Assembly: GCA_030431695.1 (NCBI GenBank)
Contig: JAUIIU010000013.1
Coordinates: forward strand, 1-57,754
Direction: 5' to 3'
From: Bacteroidia bacterium
GTDB taxonomy: Bacteria; Bacteroidota; Bacteroidia; Flavobacteriales; Flavobacteriaceae
DNA: 57,754 nt
Below are positions 44,139 to 52,889 of this stretch, in pieces; the stretch's first letter is position 1; every line of letters begins with the position of its first letter. Below the pieces are notes generated by a model. It was not told the DNA's origin. It searched no databases and saw only the letters and a program-made list of their open reading frames with translations. A program made the position numbers and the translations under genes.

Positions 44139-46244
44139 TCAGGAGATGTAGTTCCAGATATTTCGGTATTTCGCCAATTGAGCGTAGGTGTATTTCACCG
44201 CTGCATTCTCCTCTCTTTCAAGATTGGGGTCGGATTTCAGCAGTTGGAATGCATGGGACCGGGCGACCTTCAGGATATCACCGTCTTTAACAATATCTGC
44301 TATCCTGAGATTCAGCACACCACTCTGCTGAGTACCCATTATATCACCGGGGCCTCTTAATTTCAGGTCGGTTTCCGCAATCTCAAAGCCGTCATTGGTG
44401 CGTACCATGGTTTCCAGCCGGGTTCTCGCATCGTGGGTTAGTTTATGCCCCGTCATCAGTATGCAATAGCTTTGTTCGGCTCCTCTGCCAACGCGTCCAC
44501 GCAACTGGTGCAATTGCGATAAACCAAATCGCTCGGCGCTCTCAATCACCATTACGGAGGCGTTTGGCACATTAACCCCTACTTCGATGACCGTGGTCGC
44601 TACCATGATCTGTGTCTCTCCACGAACAAAGCGATCCATCTCGAAATCTTTGTCGGCCGATTTCATTTTACCATGCACTATGGAAACCTGGTATTGGGGC
44701 ATTGGAAATTCTCTTACAATGCTCTCATATCCGTCCATAAGATCTTTGTAATCCAGGGCTTCACTTTCTTGTATAAGGGGGTATACAATATACACCTGTC
44801 TACCCTTCGAAATTTCCTCTTTCAGGAAGCGAAAAACCTTCAGTCTGTTGGCGTCAAATCTGTGTACGGTTTTGATGGATTTTCTGCCCGGCGGAAGCTC
44901 GTCGATCACACTAATATCCAGGTCGCCGTAGAGGCTCATTGCGAGGGTTCTCGGAATTGGTGTTGCGGTCATCACAAGTATGTGAGGCGGTCGGTCATTT
45001 TTGTGCCAGAGTTTACTTCTTTGGGCAACTCCAAATCGATGCTGCTCGTCGATGATAGCAATACCTAAATTCTTGAATTTTACCTTATCTTCGATCAGCG
45101 CATGAGTCCCGATAAGTACCTGTAGCGACCCGTTTTCGAGATTTTCATGAATTTCCCTTCGTGTTGAAGTACTGGTTGAACCAGTTAATATAGAAATACT
45201 GATATTCAATTTATTACACCATTCTAATAAACCATTATAGTGCTGAACTGACAAAATTTCAGTCGGAGCCATTAGACAGGCCTGGAAACGATTGTCAAGC
45301 CCTATTAACATTGACATGAACGCCACTATGGTCTTCCCGCTGCCCACATCTCCCTGCAACAAGCGGTTCATCTGTGCTTTACTGCCCAGATCATTTCTGA
45401 TCTCTTTGATCACCCGCTTCTGTGCCCCGGTCAATTCGAAGGGTAAATGATCTGCAAAGAAGGTGTTGAAATAATCCCCTACCCGGGTGAAGGGATATCC
45501 TTTTATCTTCGTTTTATGAATTAAATTCTTGCGTAATAATTGCAACTGGATGTAGAATAATTCTTCGAATTTCAGACGGTATTGTGCCTTCGCCAAAAGG
45601 GTGTTACTCTTCGGAAAATGAACATTGAAAAGTGCCTGGTTTTTTGGTAGTAATTTGAGGTCGTTCATCAGCCTCTTCGGTAAGCTTTCAACGAAGGCAT
45701 TTTTGGCTTCAGAAAACAACTGCTGCATCAGTTTATTGATCACCCTGTTCGTGATCCCGCGATTGCTTAATTTTTCGGTCGACGGATAGACCGGTTGCAT
45801 GGCAGATCGCAAACTTTTTTCGTGTTCTTCCTGTAGTTCCATTTCGGGATGGGGCATCGAAAAATGGTCGTTGAACCAATTTACCCTTCCGAAGATCACA
45901 TAAGGCTGATTTATTTTAAGGTTTTCCCTTATCCACTTCTGCCCCCTGAACCAAACCAGCTGCATATTCCCTGTCTCGTCCACAAAAGTGGCCACCAGCC
46001 GCTTTCCGCGCTTCTGCTCCACAGTTTTGATATTTGTGATCTTTCCTATCACCTGTACTTCGGCACTGGATTGCTGTAATTCTGCAATTTTGTAGTATCT
46101 GGTGCGATCCAGGTATCGATTGGGAAACAGGTTGATCAGGTCCTGAAAGGTGTGAATGTCCAGTTCCTTCTTAAGCAGATCGGCCCTGTTGGGCCCAACT
46201 CCTTTGAGATATTCTATGGGTGTTTGAAGGAAATTGGGATTCAT
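44139..46244 (-). CDS. recG: ATP-dependent DNA helicase RecG
   Basis: A 701-residue protein. The OB-fold wedge domain (about 60-160) is followed by DEAD/DEAH-type helicase motifs: Walker A LLQGDVGSGKT, II IIDEQHRFGVAQR, III VMTATPIPRTLAM, and VI QLRGRVGRG. The C-terminus contains the conserved GPGDIMGTQQSG. Reverses stalled replication forks and branch-migrates Holliday junctions. Full length, ATG start. Alone on the minus strand. Confidence 0.97.
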   Translation of the reverse strand: MNPNFLQTPIEYLKGVGPNRADLLKKELDIHTFQDLINLFPNRYLDRTRYYKIAELQQSSAEVQVIGKITNIKTVEQKRGKRLVATFVDETGNMQLVWFRGQKWIRENLKINQPYVIFGRVNWFNDHFSMPHPEMELQEEHEKSLRSAMQPVYPSTEKLSNRGITNRVINKLMQQLFSEAKNAFVESLPKRLMNDLKLLPKNQALFNVHFPKSNTLLAKAQYRLKFEELFYIQLQLLRKNLIHKTKIKGYPFTRVGDYFNTFFADHLPFELTGAQKRVIKEIRNDLGSKAQMNRLLQGDVGSGKTIVAFMSMLIGLDNRFQACLMAPTEILSVQHYNGLLEWCNKLNISISILTGSTSTSTRREIHENLENGSLQVLIGTHALIEDKVKFKNLGIAIIDEQHRFGVAQRSKLWHKNDRPPHILVMTATPIPRTLAMSLYGDLDISVIDELPPGRKSIKTVHRFDANRLKVFRFLKEEISKGRQVYIVYPLIQESEALDYKDLMDGYESIVREFPMPQYQVSIVHGKMKSADKDFEMDRFVRGETQIMVATTVIEVGVNVPNASVMVIESAERFGLSQLHQLRGRVGRGAEQSYCILMTGHKLTHDARTRLETMVRTNDGFEIAETDLKLRGPGDIMGTQQSGVLNLRIADIVKDGDILKVARSHAFQLLKSDPNLEREENAAVKYTYAQLAKYRNIWNYIS

Positions 46245-46339
46245 ATAACGAAGTTACAAATTCCGTCGAAGGCAGGAATCCGGTAGCTCATTAATTCGTA
46301 TTTTGCACTGTGTAGCACGAAGTTTGTGTTCTTATTCTT

Positions 46340-48406
46340 ATGAAGCAATTCATTCTTTTACTTTTTTTCCTCACCTCTTTCACGACTTTGGCTCAACAGG
46401 CAGATGTCGTTGATTTCAAACGTATAGAAGCGACCTTGCAGGCAGATCCTTCGAAAAAGGAGATACATGGACAGGTTTCAATACACTTTACCATGAAGAA
46501 GGCGACAGACTCTGTGTACATTGATGCTCACGATTTTATAATAGACAGCCTGCAATTAAGCGGGCCAAAATTATACAGTGAAAAGGACAGAATTTGGTTT
46601 GTTGATTCCTTCGATGCCGGAAAGGACTACCAGGTGAATTTCTCCTATCACGCCTCCCCCGGACAAACCCTTTATTTCACCGGGGATCAGATCTGGACAC
46701 AGGGACAAGGCAAATATACTTCTCACTGGCTGCCGTCTATAGACGATATGAACGACAAGATCGAGTTCGATCTGACTATTCGGGCGGGTTCCGAAAAGCG
46801 TGTGATCACTAATGGTGCCCTGCAATCTCTGATCATGAGGGAAGGCGAATCGGAGATTGACTGGAAATTTAACATGAACCATCCCATGTCCAGTTACCTG
46901 GCGGCTATGGTCATCGGTGATTTCAGCAAAAAAACAATTGCCTCCGAAAGCGGAATTCCGATTGAGCTGTATTTCAGGCCGGGGGATTCTGTTAAATTCG
47001 AACCCACCTACCGCTACACGAAGGAGATATTCGATTTTCTTGAAGCGGAGATCGGGGTGCCATACCCCTGGCAGAATTACAAGCAGGTGCCTGTTCGCGA
47101 CTTCCTCTACGCGGGTATGGAGAATACGACGGCCACAGTTTTTTCTGAAGCATTCGTGGTGGATTCCATAGGGTTCAACGACCGGAACTATGTGAATGTC
47201 AATGCCCATGAACTTGCACATCACTGGTTCGGGAATCTGGTCACGGAAACATCCGGCGCTCATCACTGGCTGCAGGAAGGCTTTGCGACCTACTACGCAC
47301 ACCTCGCCGAAAAAGAAGTCTTCGGTGATGATTATTTTTATTGGGTGATGTACCAGAGCGCCGAACAATTGAAAGAGCTGAGTGACCAGGGGAAAGGGGA
47401 GTCCCTTTTAAACCCAAAAGCTTCTTCACTCACCTTTTACGAAAAAGGAGCCTGGGCCCTTCACATTCTCAGGGAAAGGATCGGTGACCAGGCATTTAAC
47501 ACGGCTATTCGGAACTATCTTCAGAAATATAAATTCAAAAATGTTTCTACTGAAGATTTTCTTGCGGAAGTCAGAGCTGCATCTACCACGGATATCTCCG
47601 ACTGGGAGCAGGATTGGCTGCAGCAGACCGCGTTTAAGGCAACGCAGGCTTTCAATTCCCTATCTCGATCGGAGTTCATGAATCGATATTTTGAGATATC
47701 CGCACTTCGGGCTACACCCTTATCAGAAAAAACAGAACAACTTTCGGAAGCTATCGAAATTGGCAATGATTTCATCGGGCAAGAGGCGGTTTATCAGCTT
47801 GCGGGAGAAAACCCTTTACTGTCCCATTTTCTTTATGAAAAGGCCCTGGCAAGCGATAATTTGTACGTCCGACAGGCGGTGGCGGTTTCCATGGATGGGG
47901 TGTCTGAGCGACTCAGGCCAGCTTTCGAAAAATTATTGAATGACCCCAGCTATGTAACGATCGAGGCTGCGCTTTACGGGCTTTGGGCTTCGTTTCCTGC
48001 GGATCGCAAGCGATATTTGGACACCACGGAAAATATTGTCGGTTTCCAGGATAAGAACGTGCGACAGCTATGGCTTGCTCTTGCCATCATTACACCAGAC
48101 TATGGAATGGAGCATAAGACAGATTATGTCGATGAATTGCTCAATTATGCCGGGAGAAAGTACAGTTTCGAGATTCGTCAAAAGGCCTTCGAATACCTGG
48201 CAGAGTTACAGTTGATCAGTGACCGCCTGATCGATGAACTGGTTGATGCTTCGGTTCATCACAACTGGAGGTTCAGGAGTTCGGCCCGCACTTTGCTGGA
48301 AGCAATGGCAGAGTCGGCTGAAGTACGGGACCTCATAGTTTCCGGACTTTCTGGTTATTCCGAAGAAGAACAACGATATCTCAAATCTAAAATCCTGGAT
48401 GAATGA
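46340..48406 (+). CDS. M1 family metallopeptidase (gluzincin aminopeptidase)
   Basis: A 688-residue protein. Signal peptide about 1-19 (ending TTLAQ); N-terminal beta-domain; GMEN motif (259-262) that binds the free amino group; zinc site HELAH (290-294) and E313 in LQEGFATYY; catalytic Tyr region near 370-380 (LTFYEKGAWAL). The C-terminal part (about 430-688) is helical, HEAT-like. Removes N-terminal residues from peptides, in the periplasm. ATG start. Its stop overlaps the patatin gene start by 4 bp (ATGA), so the pair is coupled. Confidence 0.94.
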   Translation: MKQFILLLFFLTSFTTLAQQADVVDFKRIEATLQADPSKKEIHGQVSIHFTMKKATDSVYIDAHDFIIDSLQLSGPKLYSEKDRIWFVDSFDAGKDYQVNFSYHASPGQTLYFTGDQIWTQGQGKYTSHWLPSIDDMNDKIEFDLTIRAGSEKRVITNGALQSLIMREGESEIDWKFNMNHPMSSYLAAMVIGDFSKKTIASESGIPIELYFRPGDSVKFEPTYRYTKEIFDFLEAEIGVPYPWQNYKQVPVRDFLYAGMENTTATVFSEAFVVDSIGFNDRNYVNVNAHELAHHWFGNLVTETSGAHHWLQEGFATYYAHLAEKEVFGDDYFYWVMYQSAEQLKELSDQGKGESLLNPKASSLTFYEKGAWALHILRERIGDQAFNTAIRNYLQKYKFKNVSTEDFLAEVRAASTTDISDWEQDWLQQTAFKATQAFNSLSRSEFMNRYFEISALRATPLSEKTEQLSEAIEIGNDFIGQEAVYQLAGENPLLSHFLYEKALASDNLYVRQAVAVSMDGVSERLRPAFEKLLNDPSYVTIEAALYGLWASFPADRKRYLDTTENIVGFQDKNVRQLWLALAIITPDYGMEHKTDYVDELLNYAGRKYSFEIRQKAFEYLAELQLISDRLIDELVDASVHHNWRFRSSARTLLEAMAESAEVRDLIVSGLSGYSEEEQRYLKSKILDE

Positions 48407-49317
48407 GAGCACTTGTGATTTCCGGGGGTGGAAGTAAAGGAGCCTTCGCGGGTGGAGTTGCACAATATCTCATGGAGGCCAAGGGGCACGATTACAAAAT
48501 TTTTGTCGGTACTTCAACCGGAAGCCTGTTGATCTCCCACCTCGCCCTGAACAAGGTTGAAAAGATCAGGAAAGTGTATACTTCGGTGGAACAGAAGGAT
48601 ATTTTCAGTCATCGACCGTTCAGAATAAAAAAAGGTAAGTATGGAGAGATGGAGATCGCCATAGATCACTTTAAAGTGCTGCGGAATCTATTGAGGGGAA
48701 GTAAGACCTTTGGCGAAAGTTTTCATTTGCGTTCCCTGATCTCAAATACACTGACACAGAGAGAGTTCGAACAACTAAAGTCCGGCGATAAGGAAATAAT
48801 CGTTACCGTATCCAATATTTCCCTCAACCAGGTGGAATACAAATCCATTAACGATTTCAGCTACAGCGATTTCTGCGACTGGATCTGGATCTCCTGCAAT
48901 TATATTCCGTTCATGAGCCTGGTGAAAAAGAACAACAATGAATATGCCGACGGCGGTTTTGGGAGTATGGTACCCATTGAAGAGGCCATTGAGAGAGGCG
49001 CAACTACTGTGGATGTGATCGTCCTTGAGACCGAGGTCACCTACTACAACAGAATGCCATCGCGAAACCCATTTTCGCTTCTCACCAATATGCATGCCTT
49101 TATGCTGGATCGTGTTGAGAAGCAGAATATTCGGATTGGGAAGTACGTGGCCGGGCATAACGATGCGGTGATCAATTTCTACTACACACCAACCGTACTT
49201 ACTACAAACTCACTGATTTTCGACCATCAGCAGATGTCTAGATGGTGGGAAAGTGGTTATCGCTACGCAAAAAGCAAGGACGATGAAACGAGTGAGATCC
49301 ACCCGAACGACGCCTAG
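48403..49317 (+). CDS. Patatin-like phospholipase
   Basis: A 304-residue protein. Oxyanion-hole glycine loop GGGSKGAF (8-15), nucleophile elbow GTSTG (S38) and catalytic Asp in YADGG (D183), the Ser-Asp dyad of patatins. No signal peptide, so cytosolic or membrane-associated. Hydrolyses acyl chains of lipids. ATG at 48403, overlapping the M1 peptidase stop by 4 bp. Its TAG stop overlaps that of the next, convergent gene in CTAG. Confidence 0.9.
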   Translation: MRALVISGGGSKGAFAGGVAQYLMEAKGHDYKIFVGTSTGSLLISHLALNKVEKIRKVYTSVEQKDIFSHRPFRIKKGKYGEMEIAIDHFKVLRNLLRGSKTFGESFHLRSLISNTLTQREFEQLKSGDKEIIVTVSNISLNQVEYKSINDFSYSDFCDWIWISCNYIPFMSLVKKNNNEYADGGFGSMVPIEEAIERGATTVDVIVLETEVTYYNRMPSRNPFSLLTNMHAFMLDRVEKQNIRIGKYVAGHNDAVINFYYTPTVLTTNSLIFDHQQMSRWWESGYRYAKSKDDETSEIHPNDA

Positions 49318-49838
49318 AACAGTTCTGCCACTTCTTTTTTGATATAGGCAAGCGCCTTTTGTGAGGGTGTGACTTCCTCCATGAAATTCCGAAGTAAATA
49401 CTCGCGCATTTGGTCGGCACCATTATCCTTTTCATGCATCGCAGCCTGCCGGATCACGTGAATGGTTGCATTCTTGGCTGCGTTCACCAGGTTCCAGCAT
49501 TCGGGGGTCACATAGATCTGCTGGGCCACATTGTGTTCGAATTCCTGCTCGATATTGTTGATCAGCAGGGTTTCGTATTTATCGATCTCGTTGGAGTAAG
49601 GCTTTACTCGGATCAGCAGTTTATTCGGGTCCAGGCGCTCCATCAGTAGCGTAATACGCTCGTAGGCCTGCAGGCGCATGGGCAGAACCTTGTTCTGTGC
49701 TTCTTTCTGAATGAGATACCTTCTTCGTCCTTCCTCATTGGCCGTATGGCCTTTGAAGAAATAATAGGCGATGATACCCACTACGATCGCGGGCAATAAG
49801 TAGGCAACGTAATTGAGGATTTGAGAAAGCTCTTCCAT
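49314..49838 (-). CDS. Conserved single-span membrane protein of unknown function
   Basis: A 174-residue protein. One hydrophobic segment (about 8-28), then a charged helical body (LIQKEAQNKVLPMRLQAYERITLLMERL). I recall similar proteins in Bacteroidota but no function is known to me. Its stop overlaps that of patatin by 4 bases (CTAG). ATG start. The FMN glutamate-synthase-like gene ends 18 bp upstream in the same direction, so they may share a transcript. Confidence 0.7.
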   Translation of the reverse strand: MEELSQILNYVAYLLPAIVVGIIAYYFFKGHTANEEGRRRYLIQKEAQNKVLPMRLQAYERITLLMERLDPNKLLIRVKPYSNEIDKYETLLINNIEQEFEHNVAQQIYVTPECWNLVNAAKNATIHVIRQAAMHEKDNGADQMREYLLRNFMEEVTPSQKALAYIKKEVAELF

Positions 49839-49856
49839 TTTGATCGGTTTTAAACA

Positions 49857-51470
49857 TTAATAACGTACTTCGTTCTTCTCCATTGCCCTCCGAACACTGT
49901 TTTTTGCTTCTGAAGGGGTGTAGTTCCCACCCAGGTATTCGCAATTCATCATGGCTTCCACGCCTTCGAAGGCCGACTTGGTCTTGTGATACCCGAAGGA
50001 ATCGGCCAGGGTCTTGATCAGGTTTTGATCTCCAAGACTGAATTCCACATCGTCCATATTCATCTGTGATGGGTGCTCATAGCCACAGGCATGCGTGATC
50101 TCCAAAAGTTCTTTTCTGAAATTCTTAAAATAATAGTGTGTTCGTTTGGATTTATCCTTGATATTGATCCCGCTTTGCCGCCATTTGCTCTGTGTGGCCA
50201 CGCCGCTCGGACAGTGATTGTTGTGACATATCTGGGCCTGTATACATCCCACTGCCATCATTGCCTCCCTCGCCACGTTGATACAGTCCACACCCATTGA
50301 GAACGCCATGGCTGCCTTGGCTGGGAAACCAAGTTTACCACTTCCGATAAATACGATGCTGTTGCACAACTGCTGTTGCTGAAAGATCTTATACACGTCA
50401 CTGAAACCAAATACCCAGGGAAGTGCCACATGATCCGCAAAACTCGGTGGGGCCGCCCCTGTACCGCCTTCACCACCATCAATGGTGATGAAATCAGGGC
50501 CTTTTCCGGTTTTCTTCATTTTTTCAGCAAGCTCACGCCAGCCGTCCAGTTTTCCCACAGCCGATTTGATCCCGACAGGCAGCCCGGTGGCTTCAGCAAT
50601 ATCTTCTACAAACTGTATCAACCCGTCTATTCCTTCAAATGCGCTGTGAGTAGGGGGGGAGAGTACATCCTTTCCTTTTTCCACCCCACGGATCCTGGCA
50701 ATTTCCGAAGTGATCTTGGATCCCGGTAATACGCCTCCCTTACCCGGTTTGGCACCTTGCGAGAGTTTTACCTCGATGGCCTTTACGTTGGGATTGTTAT
50801 TGACCAGTTCCTTCATCTTTTCCATACTGAAATTTCCTTCGGAATCCCGCACACCGAAATACCCGGTCCCAAAGTGAAAGATCACATCGCCACCTTTGCA
50901 ATGATAAGGGGAAAGTCCGCCTTCACCCGTATTGTGATAGGCATTGACCATAGCGCAGCCGCGATTCAGGGATTCGATGGCACGAGCCGATAGAGAACCA
51001 AAGCTCATAGCCGAAACATTGATAACAGACGCCGGTCGATAAGGTTTCCTGCGCCTTCCGATACCCATTACTTTGGCACAAGGCACAAAGTATGGGTCAT
51101 TGCGGTTTGGGTGGTCTTCCGCCAGTTTATACGGAAGCATATCGTTGTTGATAAATATGTAATTCGGTTTATAGAAATCGCGATCGCTGCCAAATCCCTC
51201 GTAGTTGTTCTGATTTTTCGCCGAAGCATAGATCCACCCTCTTTCTATACGGTTGAAAGGTAATTCCTCGCGGTTATTTGCTACGATATACTGCCTGAGT
51301 TCGGGTCCGATACTTTCCAGCATATATCTAATATGACCAACTATGGGGAAGTTGTGCTGTATGGTGTGTTTCTTATTGAAGAATATGTCCTTGATAGCGA
51401 TCAGGCCAAGTGCTAAAAGTACCCATCCCCACCATGGAATTGTCTTTATGATATCGAATACTGCTTCCAA
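49857..51470 (-). CDS. FMN-binding glutamate synthase family protein (GltB-like, stand-alone)
   Basis: A 537-residue protein. One N-terminal membrane segment (about 13-29), then the glutamate synthase FMN-barrel domain (about 120-490; VINVSAMSFGSLSARAIESLNRG, GGEGGTGAAPPSF, SGKLGFPAKAAMAFSMG). The Fe-S-like motif is CIQAQICHNNHCPSGVATQ, close to the 3Fe-4S ligands of GltB. It lacks the amidotransferase and structural domains of GltB, so it probably does not make glutamate from glutamine alone. The start is TTG (51468-51470), directly after the amidohydrolase TAA stop, a translationally coupled position. Substrate unknown. Confidence 0.88.
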   Translation of the reverse strand: MEAVFDIIKTIPWWGWVLLALGLIAIKDIFFNKKHTIQHNFPIVGHIRYMLESIGPELRQYIVANNREELPFNRIERGWIYASAKNQNNYEGFGSDRDFYKPNYIFINNDMLPYKLAEDHPNRNDPYFVPCAKVMGIGRRRKPYRPASVINVSAMSFGSLSARAIESLNRGCAMVNAYHNTGEGGLSPYHCKGGDVIFHFGTGYFGVRDSEGNFSMEKMKELVNNNPNVKAIEVKLSQGAKPGKGGVLPGSKITSEIARIRGVEKGKDVLSPPTHSAFEGIDGLIQFVEDIAEATGLPVGIKSAVGKLDGWRELAEKMKKTGKGPDFITIDGGEGGTGAAPPSFADHVALPWVFGFSDVYKIFQQQQLCNSIVFIGSGKLGFPAKAAMAFSMGVDCINVAREAMMAVGCIQAQICHNNHCPSGVATQSKWRQSGINIKDKSKRTHYYFKNFRKELLEITHACGYEHPSQMNMDDVEFSLGDQNLIKTLADSFGYHKTKSAFEGVEAMMNCEYLGGNYTPSEAKNSVRRAMEKNEVRY

Positions 51471-52754
51471 TTAGTTTGCGTTTAGATAATCCAACGGTAA
51501 CTGTGTCATGGCTTTCACCCCAAGCAGGAGTCCGGACTCATCGATCTGGAAATCCGGCGTATGATGCGGGTATGGGGTGGTGTTTCCCAGTGTCATCCCA
51601 CCCAGAAAAAAGTAGAACCCCGGGATAATTTCCTGGAAATAGGAAAAATCTTCTCCTCCGGTTGTGGCTTTCATGATCTTGACATTTTCTTCCCCGGCAA
51701 CATGCTGCAGGGTCGGTAACATTTGGGCAGTTAACGCTGGGTCGTTGAAGGTTACAACGGTGTTGTTCTGCCATTCGATACTTGCCTCCCCACCATATGC
51801 CCTGGCTATATCCCTGGCCATCTCATTCATTCTTCTCATGATCAATTCCCTCATTTTGGGATCCAGCGTACGAACCGTACCTATGAGTTCCGCACTTTCC
51901 GGGATGATATTGAACCTGACCCCGCTGGTGATCTTTCCGACGGTGATCACTGCCGCCTCATCCACCAGGGGAGATTCCCGGCTGATGATGGTCTGAAATC
52001 CGTCGATGATCTTTGCCGATATAAGTATAGGATCCACCCCGGTCCAGGGCGCCGAGCCGTGCGTTTGCTTTCCTTTTACATTCACCACAAAACGTTCAAC
52101 AGCCGCCATGGTACCACCGCTTTTGTATTTGATGGTTCCAACGGGTGTGGCCGAATTGATATGCAGGCCGAAGATGACATCAACATCCGGGTTCTTGAGT
52201 ACACCTTCCTTGATCATTAGTTTGGCGCCGCCTTCTTCTCCCGGTGGCGGGCCTTCCTCCGCCGGCTGAAATATGAACTTAATCGTTCCTTTTATCTTGT
52301 CCTTATTCTTCGATAGTACTTCGGCAACCCCCATGAGGATTGCGATATGGGTATCGTGCCCGCAGGCATGCATAACGCCGGTTTCCGTATCCAGGAATGT
52401 GGTCTTAACCTTAGATCGGTAGGGTAGTTCATTTCGTTCTGTTACCGGGAGGCCGTCTATATCCGCCCTGAGACCTACGACTTTACCGGGTTGATCTCCC
52501 TTCAGGATACCAACCACGCCGGTCTTGGCTATTCCTGTCTTAACTTCCATTCCAAGGGATCTAAGGTGTTCCTCGATCTTCTTCGCAGTGTTGAATTCGC
52601 GGTTGGAAAGTTCAGGGTTTTCATGAAAATAGCGTCTCCAGTCTATGACTTGCTGTTCAACACTTTCGATATCGACAAGCAGAGATTTGTCCATTTGGGA
52701 CTGGCCGGAAGTAAGAACGAACAAGGCCAGCAGGCAGGTAGTTATGTGTTTCAT
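51471..52754 (-). CDS. M20D amidohydrolase (IAA-amino acid hydrolase-like), secreted
   Basis: A 427-residue protein. Signal peptide about 1-20 (ending SGQSQ). Metal and catalytic residues: C131, H133, D134 and H136 in MHACGHDTH, E166/E167 in PAEEG, and a later HHTPDF. It probably hydrolyses N-acyl or N-amide amino acids in the periplasm. Its TAA stop is followed at once by the TTG of the FMN glutamate-synthase-like gene (0-bp gap). ATG start. Confidence 0.9.
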   Translation of the reverse strand: MKHITTCLLALFVLTSGQSQMDKSLLVDIESVEQQVIDWRRYFHENPELSNREFNTAKKIEEHLRSLGMEVKTGIAKTGVVGILKGDQPGKVVGLRADIDGLPVTERNELPYRSKVKTTFLDTETGVMHACGHDTHIAILMGVAEVLSKNKDKIKGTIKFIFQPAEEGPPPGEEGGAKLMIKEGVLKNPDVDVIFGLHINSATPVGTIKYKSGGTMAAVERFVVNVKGKQTHGSAPWTGVDPILISAKIIDGFQTIISRESPLVDEAAVITVGKITSGVRFNIIPESAELIGTVRTLDPKMRELIMRRMNEMARDIARAYGGEASIEWQNNTVVTFNDPALTAQMLPTLQHVAGEENVKIMKATTGGEDFSYFQEIIPGFYFFLGGMTLGNTTPYPHHTPDFQIDESGLLLGVKAMTQLPLDYLNAN

Positions 52755-52889
52755 ACGGAATATAATTCAGCTAAAGATAACGGATTTTGTCTAAATCAAA
52801 AACAGTGGATATTTGTTTATAATTTCTGAATTCAAGCTCGATAAAATCCTCGTAATTTCTGTATTTTTCGACTTTAGAATCTCCACAGT

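Noticed and set aside
46571-47368. 265-codon minus-strand frame
   Set aside because: Lies fully inside the M1 peptidase gene, whose zinc motifs are clear; it is a shadow frame.
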